A stretch of 39,082 bases of DNA from Elusimicrobiota bacterium (GTDB lineage: Bacteria; Elusimicrobiota; UBA8919): NCBI GenBank assembly GCA_016928195.1, contig JAFGLF010000032.1, positions 1 to 39,082 of the forward strand, in the 5' to 3' direction. Positions 14,927 through 23,837 of the stretch are shown here, piece by piece. The stretch's first letter is position 1. Each line of letters starts with the position of its first letter. The notes beneath the pieces were generated by a model, which was not told the origin of the DNA, made no database searches, and worked only from the letters and a program-made list of their open reading frames with translations. The translations under genes and the position numbers were made by a program.

Positions 14927-16330
14927 GTGAAGGTATTTCTTGTAAAACCATATAACATTTCAGATCATATTCAGCCTTCGCTTGGGCTGGGATATCTTGC
15001 CAACTCGATAAAGAAGGACCATGATGTTAAAATAGTTGATTGCATAAAAGAAAAACTTGACATAGATGGTCTTAGGGAATTTGTGAAAAAAGACCCGCCT
15101 GATGTTATAGGTTTTCAGTTTTACACTTATGATTTTAGTTTTATCAAAAGTGCGGTCCGGATGATCAAGGAAAATTTTCCTGATATTACCACTGTTGCCG
15201 GAGGTCCTCATCCTTCGTCCTGCGGTCTTGAGATTATTAATCAGATAAAAGAAATCGATTTTTTGTTTCAGGGAGAAGCAGAAAAAGGTTTCCCGGATCT
15301 ATTGAATGTACTTTCTAACCAATCAGGTCAGCCCTTAGCCGGAAAGAGCAATGATTTTTCTAAAATCTGCGGTCTTGTATGGAGGAAAGACGTCTGCCAG
15401 CCGGTCTGTAATCCGCCGTCGTTTTCCGAAAATATTGATTCGCTCGGTTTCCCGGCATGGGATTTAATACATCCCGAGACCTATCCTGAAGCCCAGCACG
15501 GCGCATTTTTTAAGAATTTTCCGATTGCTCCCATAATTACGACAAGGGGGTGTCCGTTCAGCTGTACTTTCTGTGCTGCCTACAGGACAACAGGAAAAAA
15601 AATGAGGATGAGAAGCGCGAAGAATGTTGTAGATGAAATAGAATTACTTTATACTAAATTCGGGATAAGAGAAATTCATATTGTTGATGATAATTTCACG
15701 TTGAATAAAAACCATGCCAAATCAATACTGAAAGAATTAAAAGAAAGAGGATTGAAAATTTCATGGGCTGTACCAAACGGAATCAGATTGGGCACACTTG
15801 ACACCGAACTTCTTGAGTTGATGAAGGAGACAGGCTGTTATCTGGTATCCGTCGGTGTTGAGTCAGGTTCTGATAGGATATTAAAATTAATGAAGAAAAG
15901 TCTAACGGTGGATGTTATAAGAAGAGAAATAAAGTTTATAAAATCGTTTGGTTTTGAAATGGCGGGATTTTTTATAGTGGGATTTCCCGGAGAAACCGAA
16001 GATGATATTAGCAAGACAATATCATTTGCAAAAGAGCTTCCTTTAGTACGGGCAAATTTTTTTACTTTTCTTCCTTTGCCGGGAACAGAAGCATATGCCG
16101 GACTCGAAAAATCCGGCGAGTTAAGTAATGTTGACTGGGAAAAGTTTCTGTTTACTTCTGCGCCTTATGTCCCTAAGGATTTAACAAGAAAAGGGCTGAA
16201 AAGACTTCAGCGGAAAGCATTTTTGAGCTTTTTTATGAGACCGAATATAGTAATTAAGAATATACTGGCTATAAAGTCGTTCAGACATTTTAAATTTCTT
16301 TTAAGGAGGGCATTGAATTGGCTGGGTTAG
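14927..16330 (+). CDS. B12-binding-domain radical SAM protein
   Basis: Protein of 467 residues from GTG 14927. The N-terminal third (KVFLVKPYNISDHIQPSLGL to about residue 130, with VIGFQFYTYDFSF and VAGGPHPSS) is a cobalamin-binding-type Rossmann domain. The radical SAM core has Cys209, Cys213 and Cys216 in TRGCPFSCTFCAAY, then IHIVDDNFTLNKNHAKSIL and GVESGSDRILKLMKK. Substrates of this large family range from lipids to natural products, so the reaction is unknown. GTG 14927 has a perfect AGGAGG at 14915-14920; an in-frame TTG at 14909 lies upstream of that site and is not favoured. It overlaps the next gene by 13 bases. Confidence 0.88.
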   Translation: MKVFLVKPYNISDHIQPSLGLGYLANSIKKDHDVKIVDCIKEKLDIDGLREFVKKDPPDVIGFQFYTYDFSFIKSAVRMIKENFPDITTVAGGPHPSSCGLEIINQIKEIDFLFQGEAEKGFPDLLNVLSNQSGQPLAGKSNDFSKICGLVWRKDVCQPVCNPPSFSENIDSLGFPAWDLIHPETYPEAQHGAFFKNFPIAPIITTRGCPFSCTFCAAYRTTGKKMRMRSAKNVVDEIELLYTKFGIREIHIVDDNFTLNKNHAKSILKELKERGLKISWAVPNGIRLGTLDTELLELMKETGCYLVSVGVESGSDRILKLMKKSLTVDVIRREIKFIKSFGFEMAGFFIVGFPGETEDDISKTISFAKELPLVRANFFTFLPLPGTEAYAGLEKSGELSNVDWEKFLFTSAPYVPKDLTRKGLKRLQRKAFLSFFMRPNIVIKNILAIKSFRHFKFLLRRALNWLG

Positions 16331-17019
16331 AAGCAGTTTCACTTATAATGCCTGTTTATAACGAAAGGAACACAATTGAAGGTGTGATTAAAAAGGTTAT
16401 ATCGCTTTCCCCGAAAGAGATAATTTTGGTTGACGACGGTTCAACCGATGGAACAAAGGAACTGCTGAAAAAATTACAAATTACATCCGCCAGCCGGCGG
16501 ATCGAAATCCGAATTGTATTCCATGAGAGGAATCAGGGAAAAGGCGCAGCGGTCAGAACCGCATTGGAACATATAAAAGGTGAAATAACCGCTATACAGG
16601 ATGCGGATCTTGAATATAATCCTGAGGAAATCGGTAAATTAGCTGTTCCTATAATTGAAGGGAAGACACCTGTAGTATATGGTTCAAGATTCCTGCAGAA
16701 ACCTATAAGAAATGTTTATAAAAGATATAAATTGGGCAACTGGTTTTTAAGTAAACTGATAAGTGTTTTATGTGGCCAGAGGATAACGGATTCTTATACT
16801 TGTTATAAAGTTTTTAAAACGGATGTTATAAGGGGAATTAATTTGATTTCAAGAAGGTTCGAAATCGAAGCGGAGATTACTGTTAAGCTTTTGAAAAAAG
16901 GAATAAATATTCTGGAACTACCTATCAGTTATAATCCCCGCAGGCTCGAGGAAGGCAAAAAAATAGGATGGCTTGATGCTGTAAAGGGAATTTTGACAAT
17001 AATAAGATATTCGGTATAA
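16318..17019 (+). CDS. GT2-family glycosyltransferase (dolichyl/polyprenyl-phosphate sugar transferase type)
   Basis: Protein of 233 residues starting at TTG 16318, preceded by AAGGAGGG at 16303-16310 and overlapping the radical SAM gene. The GT-A fold signs are clear: LIMPVYNERNTIEGVIKKV, LVDDGSTDGT, NQGKGAAVRTALEH and the metal/sugar motif IQDADLEYNPEEIG. There are no C-terminal membrane helices, as in soluble DPM1-like enzymes that load a sugar onto a polyprenyl phosphate. The downstream GT39-like membrane protein may use such a lipid-linked sugar. The segment ITSASRRIEIR is encoded across a palindrome (16485-16502) and seems added. Confidence 0.92.
   Translation: MAGLEAVSLIMPVYNERNTIEGVIKKVISLSPKEIILVDDGSTDGTKELLKKLQITSASRRIEIRIVFHERNQGKGAAVRTALEHIKGEITAIQDADLEYNPEEIGKLAVPIIEGKTPVVYGSRFLQKPIRNVYKRYKLGNWFLSKLISVLCGQRITDSYTCYKVFKTDVIRGINLISRRFEIEAEITVKLLKKGINILELPISYNPRRLEEGKKIGWLDAVKGILTIIRYSV
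16485..16502. repeat. ATCCGCC palindrome inside the GT2 gene
   Basis: ATCCGCC (16485-16491), loop AGCC, GGCGGAT (16496-16502). The same arms occur in non-coding DNA at 25836-25851 and as TCCGCCGCGGCGGA at 3058-3071 and 31105-31118. Confidence 0.75.
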
Positions 17020-17023
17020 ACTG

Positions 17024-17105
17024 CTATTCAAACGAATAGTGATAGCGGATTCAAACGGATGTACATCTGTCTTCATCTGTGCTTTTATCTGTTTGCATCT
17101 GTAAC
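17024..17105. repeat. Hairpin plus ATCTGT tandem array upstream of the GT39-like gene
   Basis: CTATTC-AAAC-GAATAG hairpin at 17024-17039, followed by ATTCAAACGGATGTAC and then four ATCTGT units at 11-14 base spacing (17065-17103). The array could be translated from an in-frame ATG at 17059, but looks like an intergenic repeat. Confidence 0.6.
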
Positions 17106-17121
17106 ATATTGCCTTATTGAT

Positions 17122-19290
17122 ATGAAGAAATCAAAGATAAAAAAGAATAATCAGAAACAGCAGAGAGGTTTTATATTCCCCTCATGGATAGTATGGTCTG
17201 TTACGGCTGTATGGGGTTATATTGTATTAAAAAGTTATTATTCTGTGTTTAAGCCGAATCTGAGTAATTTGGGAATCATGCTGTCTTTTGACCAGTATCT
17301 GGGTATATTTAATGTAACCAACCTGATGATTTTCAAGCATCTTTTCAATATTTTGCTGGCAGCGGTTTTTTTATTTTCCGCATTTTCTATAGGGAGAATT
17401 TTATTAAAACGGTCTGGTATTAAATGGTTTAATTCTCTGGAAGAGATAGTTTTTTCTGTTGGTTTTGGTTTGGGTATTATTGCATATCTTATTTTTATAA
17501 TGGGCATTTTAAAAATGCTTTATACTTTACCCATAATTGTAATGATTGTTCTGTTTTCCATAGCGGGTGTTTTGGATTTAAAAAGAAATCCTGTGAAAAT
17601 GATACTTATCGAAGACAGATTGTCTTTCATTGATATCTTTGCGTTTATACTTCTTTCGATTGCAATACTTTTAAATTTAGCAGGAGCTCTCAGTCCCGAG
17701 ATTTTCTATGATTCGCTTGTTTATCATTTGGCTGTTCCGAACTACTACAAACTTCACAATGAAATACTGAATATGCCGTATGTTTTTTATTCTAATCTGC
17801 CTTTGGTTCATGGGATGCTTTTCACTGCAGGCATTATGATAAAAAACGAATTCGTAGCAAAACTTATAAATTATAGTGCAGGTGTGTTAACCTGCGCTGT
17901 TTTATTTTCTATTGCCATAAGATATTTTAATTACAAGATAGGATTGTGGGCATGCCTGGTTTACTATACCATTATGCATGTTATGACAAGTTCATGGTCT
18001 TGCGGAACAGAAATGATGCTTACATTTTTCGGTATACTTTCTTTATATAGTATAATGAATTATACAAGTGAGGAAAAGCGGTGGCTTATTGTCTCTGCCA
18101 TTTTTGCCGGTTTGTCTATGAGTGTAAAATATACAGGACTTTTTGTCGCTGTCGGGGTACTCGTTACATACATATTTCTTGAGAAAAACCTTTCTTTAAA
18201 AACAATAAAAAATATTTTCATATGGGGTTTAATTTCCTCGGTTATTGTTATGCCGTGGCTTGTCAAAAACTATATATATAAGAATAATCCGGTATATCCG
18301 TTCATGAGCGATATTTTTCCCAAAGAACCGTATTCGGACTACGAAAAGTTTAAGGAATTTACTATAGAAACAAGGCAGTTTGAAAAATTGGGGATCGGGA
18401 ACTGGCTTAAACATCCGTGGCTGGTAACTATGGGAAAGGTTCCTAATTCGGAACATTTTACTCCGCTTTTTCTTTTTTTACTTCCCCTCATTATAATCTT
18501 GGGAAAGCCTTCTAATGCACTGAAATATGTTATTATATATTTTTTGCTAGTATGGATTACATGGTCTTTCTCAAGCACTATGATAAGATTTATGATGCCT
18601 GCATTCCCTGCCGCAGGGCTGATTATTGCATATTATTTAAAGACGGGTCTTTATAAGTCATTAAAACAGATATTGCTTTGGGTCGTATTGTTTACTTGTT
18701 TTTTTAGTATATATATGTCAGGGTGGATATATTATATTCAGGGCGGCTGGAACGTTGTTACGGGCCGTCAATCCAAAGAGGATTTTCTTGCTACTACGCA
18801 TTCATCGTATCCATATGGTTATTATGCAGGTGTTGAATTTATAAATAAAAATCTTCCTAAGGATTCTAAGATTCTTTTTATAGGTGACGGACGTAGTTTC
18901 TACATTGAAAGAGTTCCGGTTGTTTCATCCGCGCAGGATATGACACCCCTTGTTGAATATGCAAAAGCATCAAAAAACGCTGATGAATTATATTTAAAAA
19001 TGAAACGAAAGGGTATAACTCACATTTTTTTTAATCTCGGTGAAGCCCGTCGTCTGGGAGGGAATTACAAAATGTTCCAGTGGGATAAGAAATCCTTATC
19101 CGTTTACAATAAATTCTGGGAAAAATATGTGAGACAGGTTTTTTCCAAGGATGAAATGATGCAGGGGCAATTTGTAAACCGGATTGCTGTTTATGAAATT
19201 TTATCCGAAAAAGATGCTTTAATACCGCATAACCCTCCGTTTAATTTGATGAAAGAAGTAGTTGTTAAAAATATTCCAATCAAAGAGTAA
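17122..19290 (+). CDS. GT39-like multi-pass membrane glycosyltransferase
   Basis: Integral membrane protein of about 722 residues with roughly a dozen hydrophobic segments, followed by a soluble C-terminal domain (YYAGVEFINKNLPKDSKILF onward). The acidic loop ALSPEIFYDSLVYHLAVPNYY after an early membrane segment resembles the catalytic loop of GT39/ArnT-type enzymes, which use polyprenyl-phosphate sugars as donors. The GT2 gene just upstream could supply that donor. I place the start at ATG 17122 (MKKSKIKKNN, a positive N-terminus before the first membrane segment); an in-frame ATG at 17059 would translate the ATCTGT repeat array. Neither has a clear ribosome site. Family membership is moderate, substrate unknown. 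Confidence 0.75.
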   Translation: MKKSKIKKNNQKQQRGFIFPSWIVWSVTAVWGYIVLKSYYSVFKPNLSNLGIMLSFDQYLGIFNVTNLMIFKHLFNILLAAVFLFSAFSIGRILLKRSGIKWFNSLEEIVFSVGFGLGIIAYLIFIMGILKMLYTLPIIVMIVLFSIAGVLDLKRNPVKMILIEDRLSFIDIFAFILLSIAILLNLAGALSPEIFYDSLVYHLAVPNYYKLHNEILNMPYVFYSNLPLVHGMLFTAGIMIKNEFVAKLINYSAGVLTCAVLFSIAIRYFNYKIGLWACLVYYTIMHVMTSSWSCGTEMMLTFFGILSLYSIMNYTSEEKRWLIVSAIFAGLSMSVKYTGLFVAVGVLVTYIFLEKNLSLKTIKNIFIWGLISSVIVMPWLVKNYIYKNNPVYPFMSDIFPKEPYSDYEKFKEFTIETRQFEKLGIGNWLKHPWLVTMGKVPNSEHFTPLFLFLLPLIIILGKPSNALKYVIIYFLLVWITWSFSSTMIRFMMPAFPAAGLIIAYYLKTGLYKSLKQILLWVVLFTCFFSIYMSGWIYYIQGGWNVVTGRQSKEDFLATTHSSYPYGYYAGVEFINKNLPKDSKILFIGDGRSFYIERVPVVSSAQDMTPLVEYAKASKNADELYLKMKRKGITHIFFNLGEARRLGGNYKMFQWDKKSLSVYNKFWEKYVRQVFSKDEMMQGQFVNRIAVYEILSEKDALIPHNPPFNLMKEVVVKNIPIKE

Positions 19291-19325
19291 TTTTCAGTAA
19301 TTTTCATAAATTTTTTAAAAAGAAT

Positions 19326-20537
19326 ATGAATAGTAATATTTTTAGGTCATTCCGTCACAGAAATTTTCGCCTTTTTTTTATCGGCCAGATAATATCGGTA
19401 ACAGGAAGCTGGATTCAGATTACGGCGATGCCCTGGTTTGTTTACCGTATTACCGGCTCTGCTTTGCTTTTGGGATTTGTAGGTTTTCTGAGCCAGATTT
19501 TTATGTTGGTTGTCTCGCCGTTTGCCGGTGTCGTGGTTGACCATTATAATCGTAGAAAACTTATAATTATAACCCAGATTCTGGCGATGTTTCAGGCACT
19601 TATCCTTGCAGTGCTGGCGATTTCCGGAAAAATCCAAGTCTGGCATATAATCATACTGGCTGCTTTTCTCGGCCTTGTTTATGCATTTGATATGCCTGCT
19701 AGACAGGCGTATCTTGTCGAAATGGTAGGGAAAAGTGATTTAATGAATGCAGTTGCGCTAAATTCTTCTATCGTCAACAGTGGCCGGCTTATTGGTCCGG
19801 CCTTGGCAGGTATTTTAATTGCTGCAGTAGGAGAAGGGTTTTGTTTCCTCATAAACGGTATAAGTTTTCTCGGTGTTATTATGGCATTATTTTTAATGAC
19901 GGATACCGGTGCCTTTATAATTGATAAGAAAGCGTCTTTTTCAGAGAAGTTTCGTTTAGGTATTAAATATATACATAAGTCAAAAAATCTTTTCTGGATT
20001 ATGATTATGGTTTCGGTAACTGCATTGGTAACTGCCTTTCCGGCTGTTTTGATGCCTGTTTTCGTAAAGGATATTTTTAACCTGGATGCTTCGGGGCTAG
20101 GACTTTTTATGTCTTTTATGGGTATAGGGGCTCTTATAGGTAGCGTTAAAATTGCATCCAAGAAGAACAGTGAGAATCTGGAACGGTATATAGTTAATGC
20201 CGTGCTGGGTATTGGATTTTGTGTGGTTGTCTTTGCGGTTTCAACCAATATATTTATAACACTCTTCTCACTTGTGTTACTCGGCTATTTTACATTTACC
20301 CAGTTTGCCTTAAGCAACACATTGATACAGATTATAATACCGGATGAGATGCGTGGCAGGGTTATGGGGTTTTTTATAATGGCTCTTTTGGGTTTTATGC
20401 CTCTGGGAAGTCTTGCTGCCGGATACTTCACGCATAAACTTACAGCTCCGATGACCGTTTTAATAAGCGGTATTATAGGTATAATATCAGCATTGGTTTT
20501 AAGAAATAAGATTATAAACACTCACAGAGACTTATGA
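19326..20537 (+). CDS. MFS transporter (EntS/MFS_3-like)
   Basis: Major facilitator protein, 403 residues, about 12 membrane helices. The start FRSFRHRNFRLFFIGQIISV, then GSWIQITAMPWFVYRITGSA and the loop DHYNRRKLIIITQ, are typical of the EntS/DUF894 branch that exports siderophores, drugs or other small molecules. Substrate cannot be predicted. The stop codon overlaps the ATG of the phosphoesterase gene by four bases, so the two are co-translated. Confidence 0.9.
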   Translation: MNSNIFRSFRHRNFRLFFIGQIISVTGSWIQITAMPWFVYRITGSALLLGFVGFLSQIFMLVVSPFAGVVVDHYNRRKLIIITQILAMFQALILAVLAISGKIQVWHIIILAAFLGLVYAFDMPARQAYLVEMVGKSDLMNAVALNSSIVNSGRLIGPALAGILIAAVGEGFCFLINGISFLGVIMALFLMTDTGAFIIDKKASFSEKFRLGIKYIHKSKNLFWIMIMVSVTALVTAFPAVLMPVFVKDIFNLDASGLGLFMSFMGIGALIGSVKIASKKNSENLERYIVNAVLGIGFCVVVFAVSTNIFITLFSLVLLGYFTFTQFALSNTLIQIIIPDEMRGRVMGFFIMALLGFMPLGSLAAGYFTHKLTAPMTVLISGIIGIISALVLRNKIINTHRDL

Positions 20538-21649
20538 ATAGAATGCATTTTTTATTTTTCTTTCTAATATTCTTATCGATTTACCTTGGTGTCCACTATT
20601 ATGTGTACAGCCGTATAGCTTCCGGATTATTGTTATCCTCAAAAGCATGTAAGTACTTAAGATTATTTTTTTTGTTTGCTTCGTTATCGTTTATTCTGGG
20701 TGAGTTTCTAAGCAGGCGCATGGATTATTCCTGGGTGGAACCGGTAGCGCTTACTGGGGTTGTATGGTTTGGAGTAATTTTTATTGCAGTTACCGTATTT
20801 TTAATAGCGGATATACTTAGAATATTTTTTCACTCGGAGTCCTTCAGGTACTATTCTGTAATTTTTTCACTTATTACAGTATTTTTTATATCTGCATTTT
20901 CTGTTTATAACGCTGCTGTCCGGAGAGCGATAATTAAAGAGATAGAGATAAAACTAGAAAAACTCCCGAAAAAATTATCGGGTTTTTCTATCGTTCAACT
21001 TTCAGACCTCCATCTAAATTTACTGAAATCGGAAAAATGGCTTTGTCAAATTGTCAGCAGGACTAATGAACTTAATCCGGATATAATTGTTATCACAGGC
21101 GACTTGATGGATTCTGAATTGGGTGACGCACGGGGGTTTTGCAGTATATTAAAGGGATTAAAATCAAAATATGGCGTGTATGCTGTTTCCGGAAACCATG
21201 AGTTTTATGCCGGGTATGATAGATTTCTGGATATTGCGGGAAAATCAGATATAACTGTTTTAAAAAACGAAAAAATTACAATTGCCGGTTCAATTGAACT
21301 AGTGGGAATAGATGATGAGACAGGAAGAAGATTTTCAGAACCGGGTTCGGATCTGGAAAAGGCATTTAAAAACTGTGACTTAAAAAAACCGATAATTCTT
21401 CTTTCGCACCAGCCTGATGTATTCGACAAAGCAGTTGAATTCGGGACTGATTTACAGCTTTCCGGGCATACCCATGCCGGTCAGATTCCGCCTCTGGATT
21501 TAATCGTTCAGTTTTACTTTAAGTATCCTTATGGATTATACTGTAGGAACTCCTCATATATATATACTACCGCAGGTACAAGCACATGGGGTCCTCCTAT
21601 GCGGCTTTTCACCCGGAACGAGATTATAAAATTTATCCTTAAAAAATAA
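20534..21649 (+). CDS. Membrane-anchored metallophosphoesterase (YkuE-like)
   Basis: Protein of 371 residues. The first 130 residues hold four membrane helices; the rest is a calcineurin-type phosphoesterase. Metal ligands are visible in order: QLSDLHLN (Asp158, His160), ITGDLMD, VSGNHEFY, LSHQPD and LSGHTHAGQ. Relatives such as YkuE of Bacillus are membrane-associated and may act on lipid A-like or UDP-sugar substrates; the substrate here is unknown. The ATG overlaps the MFS stop (ATGA). Confidence 0.92.
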   Translation: MNRMHFLFFFLIFLSIYLGVHYYVYSRIASGLLLSSKACKYLRLFFLFASLSFILGEFLSRRMDYSWVEPVALTGVVWFGVIFIAVTVFLIADILRIFFHSESFRYYSVIFSLITVFFISAFSVYNAAVRRAIIKEIEIKLEKLPKKLSGFSIVQLSDLHLNLLKSEKWLCQIVSRTNELNPDIIVITGDLMDSELGDARGFCSILKGLKSKYGVYAVSGNHEFYAGYDRFLDIAGKSDITVLKNEKITIAGSIELVGIDDETGRRFSEPGSDLEKAFKNCDLKKPIILLSHQPDVFDKAVEFGTDLQLSGHTHAGQIPPLDLIVQFYFKYPYGLYCRNSSYIYTTAGTSTWGPPMRLFTRNEIIKFILKK

Positions 21650-21670
21650 ATATTTCAGGAGATGAAAGTT

Positions 21671-22243
21671 ATGGAATTCAGAGAATTGGTATTAAGACGG
21701 TATAGCTGCAGGAAGTTTCAGAACCTTCCTGTGGACCGTGAAAAAATTATTCAGTGTATTGAGTCTGCCCGGGTTTCTCCTTCTGCCTGCAACGCACAGC
21801 CATGGAAATTTTTGATAGTTGATGAGCCTGAGTTTGTCCAGGAGGTTGCAGAAACAGCATCTTCCGGTGTATACAGTTTGAGTAAATTTATTAAAACTGC
21901 CCCGGTATTGATTTTTGTCTTGGCTGACAAAGGAAGTTTTTTGTCCCGTGCCGGTTCTCTGGTAAGGAATACAAGGTTTTATCTTATAGATATAGGGATA
22001 GTTTGTGAGCATATTGTTCTTCAGGCAGCGGAACTGGGGCTCGGGACATGTTATGTAGGGTGGTTTAATGAAAAAGCAGTGAAAGAATTTTTGAATATAT
22101 CAAAAAACACGGAAATACCTTTAATTATCTGTATGGGTTATCCGGATGACAGCTATAAATCCAAGGATCCTATCCGCAAGCGTGCGGATTCCGGAGGGAG
22201 AAAACATATTGATGATATTTTAGTTTTTAATAAATATAAATAA
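21671..22243 (+). CDS. Nitroreductase-family FMN oxidoreductase (first copy)
   Basis: Protein of 190 residues with the nitroreductase fold: RRYSCRKFQNLPVDREKI (FMN phosphate contacts), ESARVSPSACNAQPWKFLIV and LQAAELGLGTCYVGWF, ending with the IPLIICMGYPDD block. Such enzymes reduce nitro compounds, quinones or flavins with NAD(P)H; the physiological substrate is unknown. ATG 21671 is chosen because AGGAG (21657-21661) is nine bases upstream; an in-frame ATG at 21662 touches that site. A second, only distantly similar, family member is at 34026. Confidence 0.93.
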   Translation: MEFRELVLRRYSCRKFQNLPVDREKIIQCIESARVSPSACNAQPWKFLIVDEPEFVQEVAETASSGVYSLSKFIKTAPVLIFVLADKGSFLSRAGSLVRNTRFYLIDIGIVCEHIVLQAAELGLGTCYVGWFNEKAVKEFLNISKNTEIPLIICMGYPDDSYKSKDPIRKRADSGGRKHIDDILVFNKYK

Positions 22244-22264
22244 AATTCAGGTAAGATATTGTTT

Positions 22265-23134
22265 ATGTTAGAAAGAATCAATTTTAAAGATGAATATGTT
22301 TGTACCATAATAGGACTTATTGTCAACGGTCTTCTAACGTTATTTAAATTTATAGCCGGCATTTTCGGACATAGTCAGGCAATGCTTGCAGATGCTATAC
22401 ATTCGCTCTCTGACGGATTTGCCACGGTCATAACCTATATTGCCCTGAAACTTTCCAAAAAGCCGGAAGATAGAGAGCATCCATACGGTCATGAAAATAT
22501 AGAAATTATTGTTTCATGGATGGTTGCTGTTCTTTTGCTTTTAACTGGAATTTATTTAGGATATTCTGCAATACATACTTGTTATCACGGGCAGTATACG
22601 GTGCCTACGAAAATTGCGGCAGTTGCTGCCGTGACCTCTATAATATTAAAAGAAATATTATACAGGTATACGATTCATATAGGTAAAGTTTTAAACTCGC
22701 CTGTATTGAAAGCAAATGCATATGATCACCGCTCCGATGCATTTTCTTCAATTGGCGCATTGATAGGAATTATAGGTGCTATTTACGGCTGGCGTTTCCT
22801 TGACCCGATTGCTGGTCTGGTAATCTCGGGTTTCATAATTAAGATGGGTCTGGATACCATGAAAGAAAGCAATAAAATTGTTATGGATGCTTTGCCTTCC
22901 GAAGAACTGGTGAATGAAATCAGGGATTTCATTACTAAATATAACGGGGTTAGGGGCTGTTCGAACCTCAGGATACATCCGGTTGGCAGGCATTATATAA
23001 TCGATGTTTCTATCAGTGTTGATAAAGACCTTACTGTACAGCAGGGTCATATAATAGCAACAGAGCTGAGAGAGGCACTAATTAAAGAAAAGCCGGACTT
23101 AAAGGATGTTATTATACATATAGAACCATATTGA
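22265..23134 (+). CDS. Cation diffusion facilitator (CDF) family metal transporter
   Basis: Six-helix cation/proton antiporter exporting divalent metals (Zn, Fe, Mn or Co), close to 290 residues as usual. The transport-site motifs are LADAIHSLSDG in helix 2 and AYDHRSDAFSSIGALIG in helix 5, the DxxxD/HxxxD arrangement. HPYGHENIE follows helix 2, and a cytoplasmic C-terminal domain ends with DVIIHIEPY. A TTG at 22259 has better spacing to AGGT at 22249, so the start may be two codons earlier. The metal cannot be assigned. Confidence 0.93.
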   Translation: MLERINFKDEYVCTIIGLIVNGLLTLFKFIAGIFGHSQAMLADAIHSLSDGFATVITYIALKLSKKPEDREHPYGHENIEIIVSWMVAVLLLLTGIYLGYSAIHTCYHGQYTVPTKIAAVAAVTSIILKEILYRYTIHIGKVLNSPVLKANAYDHRSDAFSSIGALIGIIGAIYGWRFLDPIAGLVISGFIIKMGLDTMKESNKIVMDALPSEELVNEIRDFITKYNGVRGCSNLRIHPVGRHYIIDVSISVDKDLTVQQGHIIATELREALIKEKPDLKDVIIHIEPY

Positions 23135-23168
23135 TTTTATGTGTTTTATACGGCTGAAAAAGGCAGGG

Positions 23169-23196
23169 TTGACTTTTTTGAATTTTTTAATATAAT
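23169..23196 (+). promoter_or_regulatory. Promoter of the HD-GYP gene (leaderless layout)
   Basis: TTGACT at 23169-23174 and TATAAT at 23191-23196, spacer 16, with the same flanks as the lepB promoter (GGGTTGACTTTT, TTTAATATAAT). The ATG begins seven bases after the -10 box, where transcription would be expected to start. Confidence 0.75.
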
Positions 23197-23202
23197 AAAA
23201 TT

Positions 23203-23820
23203 ATGTTAGGATTTTTTAAGAAAATTTTATTTCCAAAACACTGGCCGCTTTACAGACAGAACGAAGAGATATACCTGGAAGTTCTTTCTGCGCTTGCCGA
23301 AGCAATTGAAGCAAAAGACCATACTACAAAAGGACATTCCGAAAGAATGGTCAAGTTTGTCACATTCTTAGGTAAAACTCTCAAAATGTCAAAGCAGGAG
23401 CTGAAGGATCTGGAAATGGCGGCAATCTTACATGACGTGGGTAAAATAGGCATCGATAAATCCGTTTTACTAAAACCCGGTAAGTTAACTCCGGAAGAAT
23501 ACGAAATCATCAAGAATCATTCCATAATCGGTGCAAATATAATAAGCAGGGTAAGATTTTTGAAAGGTGCTGCGCAATATGTAAAACATCACCATGAAAG
23601 ATGGGATGGCAATGGCTATCCCGATAAGCTGAAAGGTGAAGAGATTCCTCTGGGTGCAAGAATACTTGCCGTCGTTGATTCTTTTGATGCTATGATGTCC
23701 GAACGGCCGTATAAAAAACCAATGACGCGTGAAGAAGCATTTGCCGAACTTAAGAAGCATAGCGGTTTGCAGTTTGACCCGGCAGTAGTTGAAACATTCC
23801 TTAAATGTGATTTCCAATAG
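23203..23820 (+). CDS. HD-GYP-type phosphohydrolase
   Basis: Protein of 205 residues that is almost only an HD-GYP domain, without an obvious sensor or receiver part. The HD pair is His77-Asp78 in AAILHDVGKIGID; further metal ligands are in KNHSIIGA and VKHHHERWDGNGYP, and GYP is at 138-140 with PLGARILAVVDSFDAM behind. HD-GYP proteins hydrolyse cyclic di-GMP or related dinucleotides. Two GGDEF proteins are encoded 2-5 kb away on the other strand. The gene has its own promoter and no ribosome site: the predicted transcript start falls on the ATG. Confidence 0.93.
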   Translation: MLGFFKKILFPKHWPLYRQNEEIYLEVLSALAEAIEAKDHTTKGHSERMVKFVTFLGKTLKMSKQELKDLEMAAILHDVGKIGIDKSVLLKPGKLTPEEYEIIKNHSIIGANIISRVRFLKGAAQYVKHHHERWDGNGYPDKLKGEEIPLGARILAVVDSFDAMMSERPYKKPMTREEAFAELKKHSGLQFDPAVVETFLKCDFQ

Positions 23821-23837
23821 AAAAGTCCTCTCTGAAA

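Noticed and set aside
17059..17121. Longer start of the GT39-like protein at ATG 17059.
   Set aside because: It would translate a repeat array and put a second hydrophobic segment before the charged MKKSKIKKNN start.
19347..20248. Long antisense frames under the MFS gene, up to 189 codons.
   Set aside because: Composition is biased to K/I/P as expected from the reverse strand of a membrane protein gene; no domain signs.
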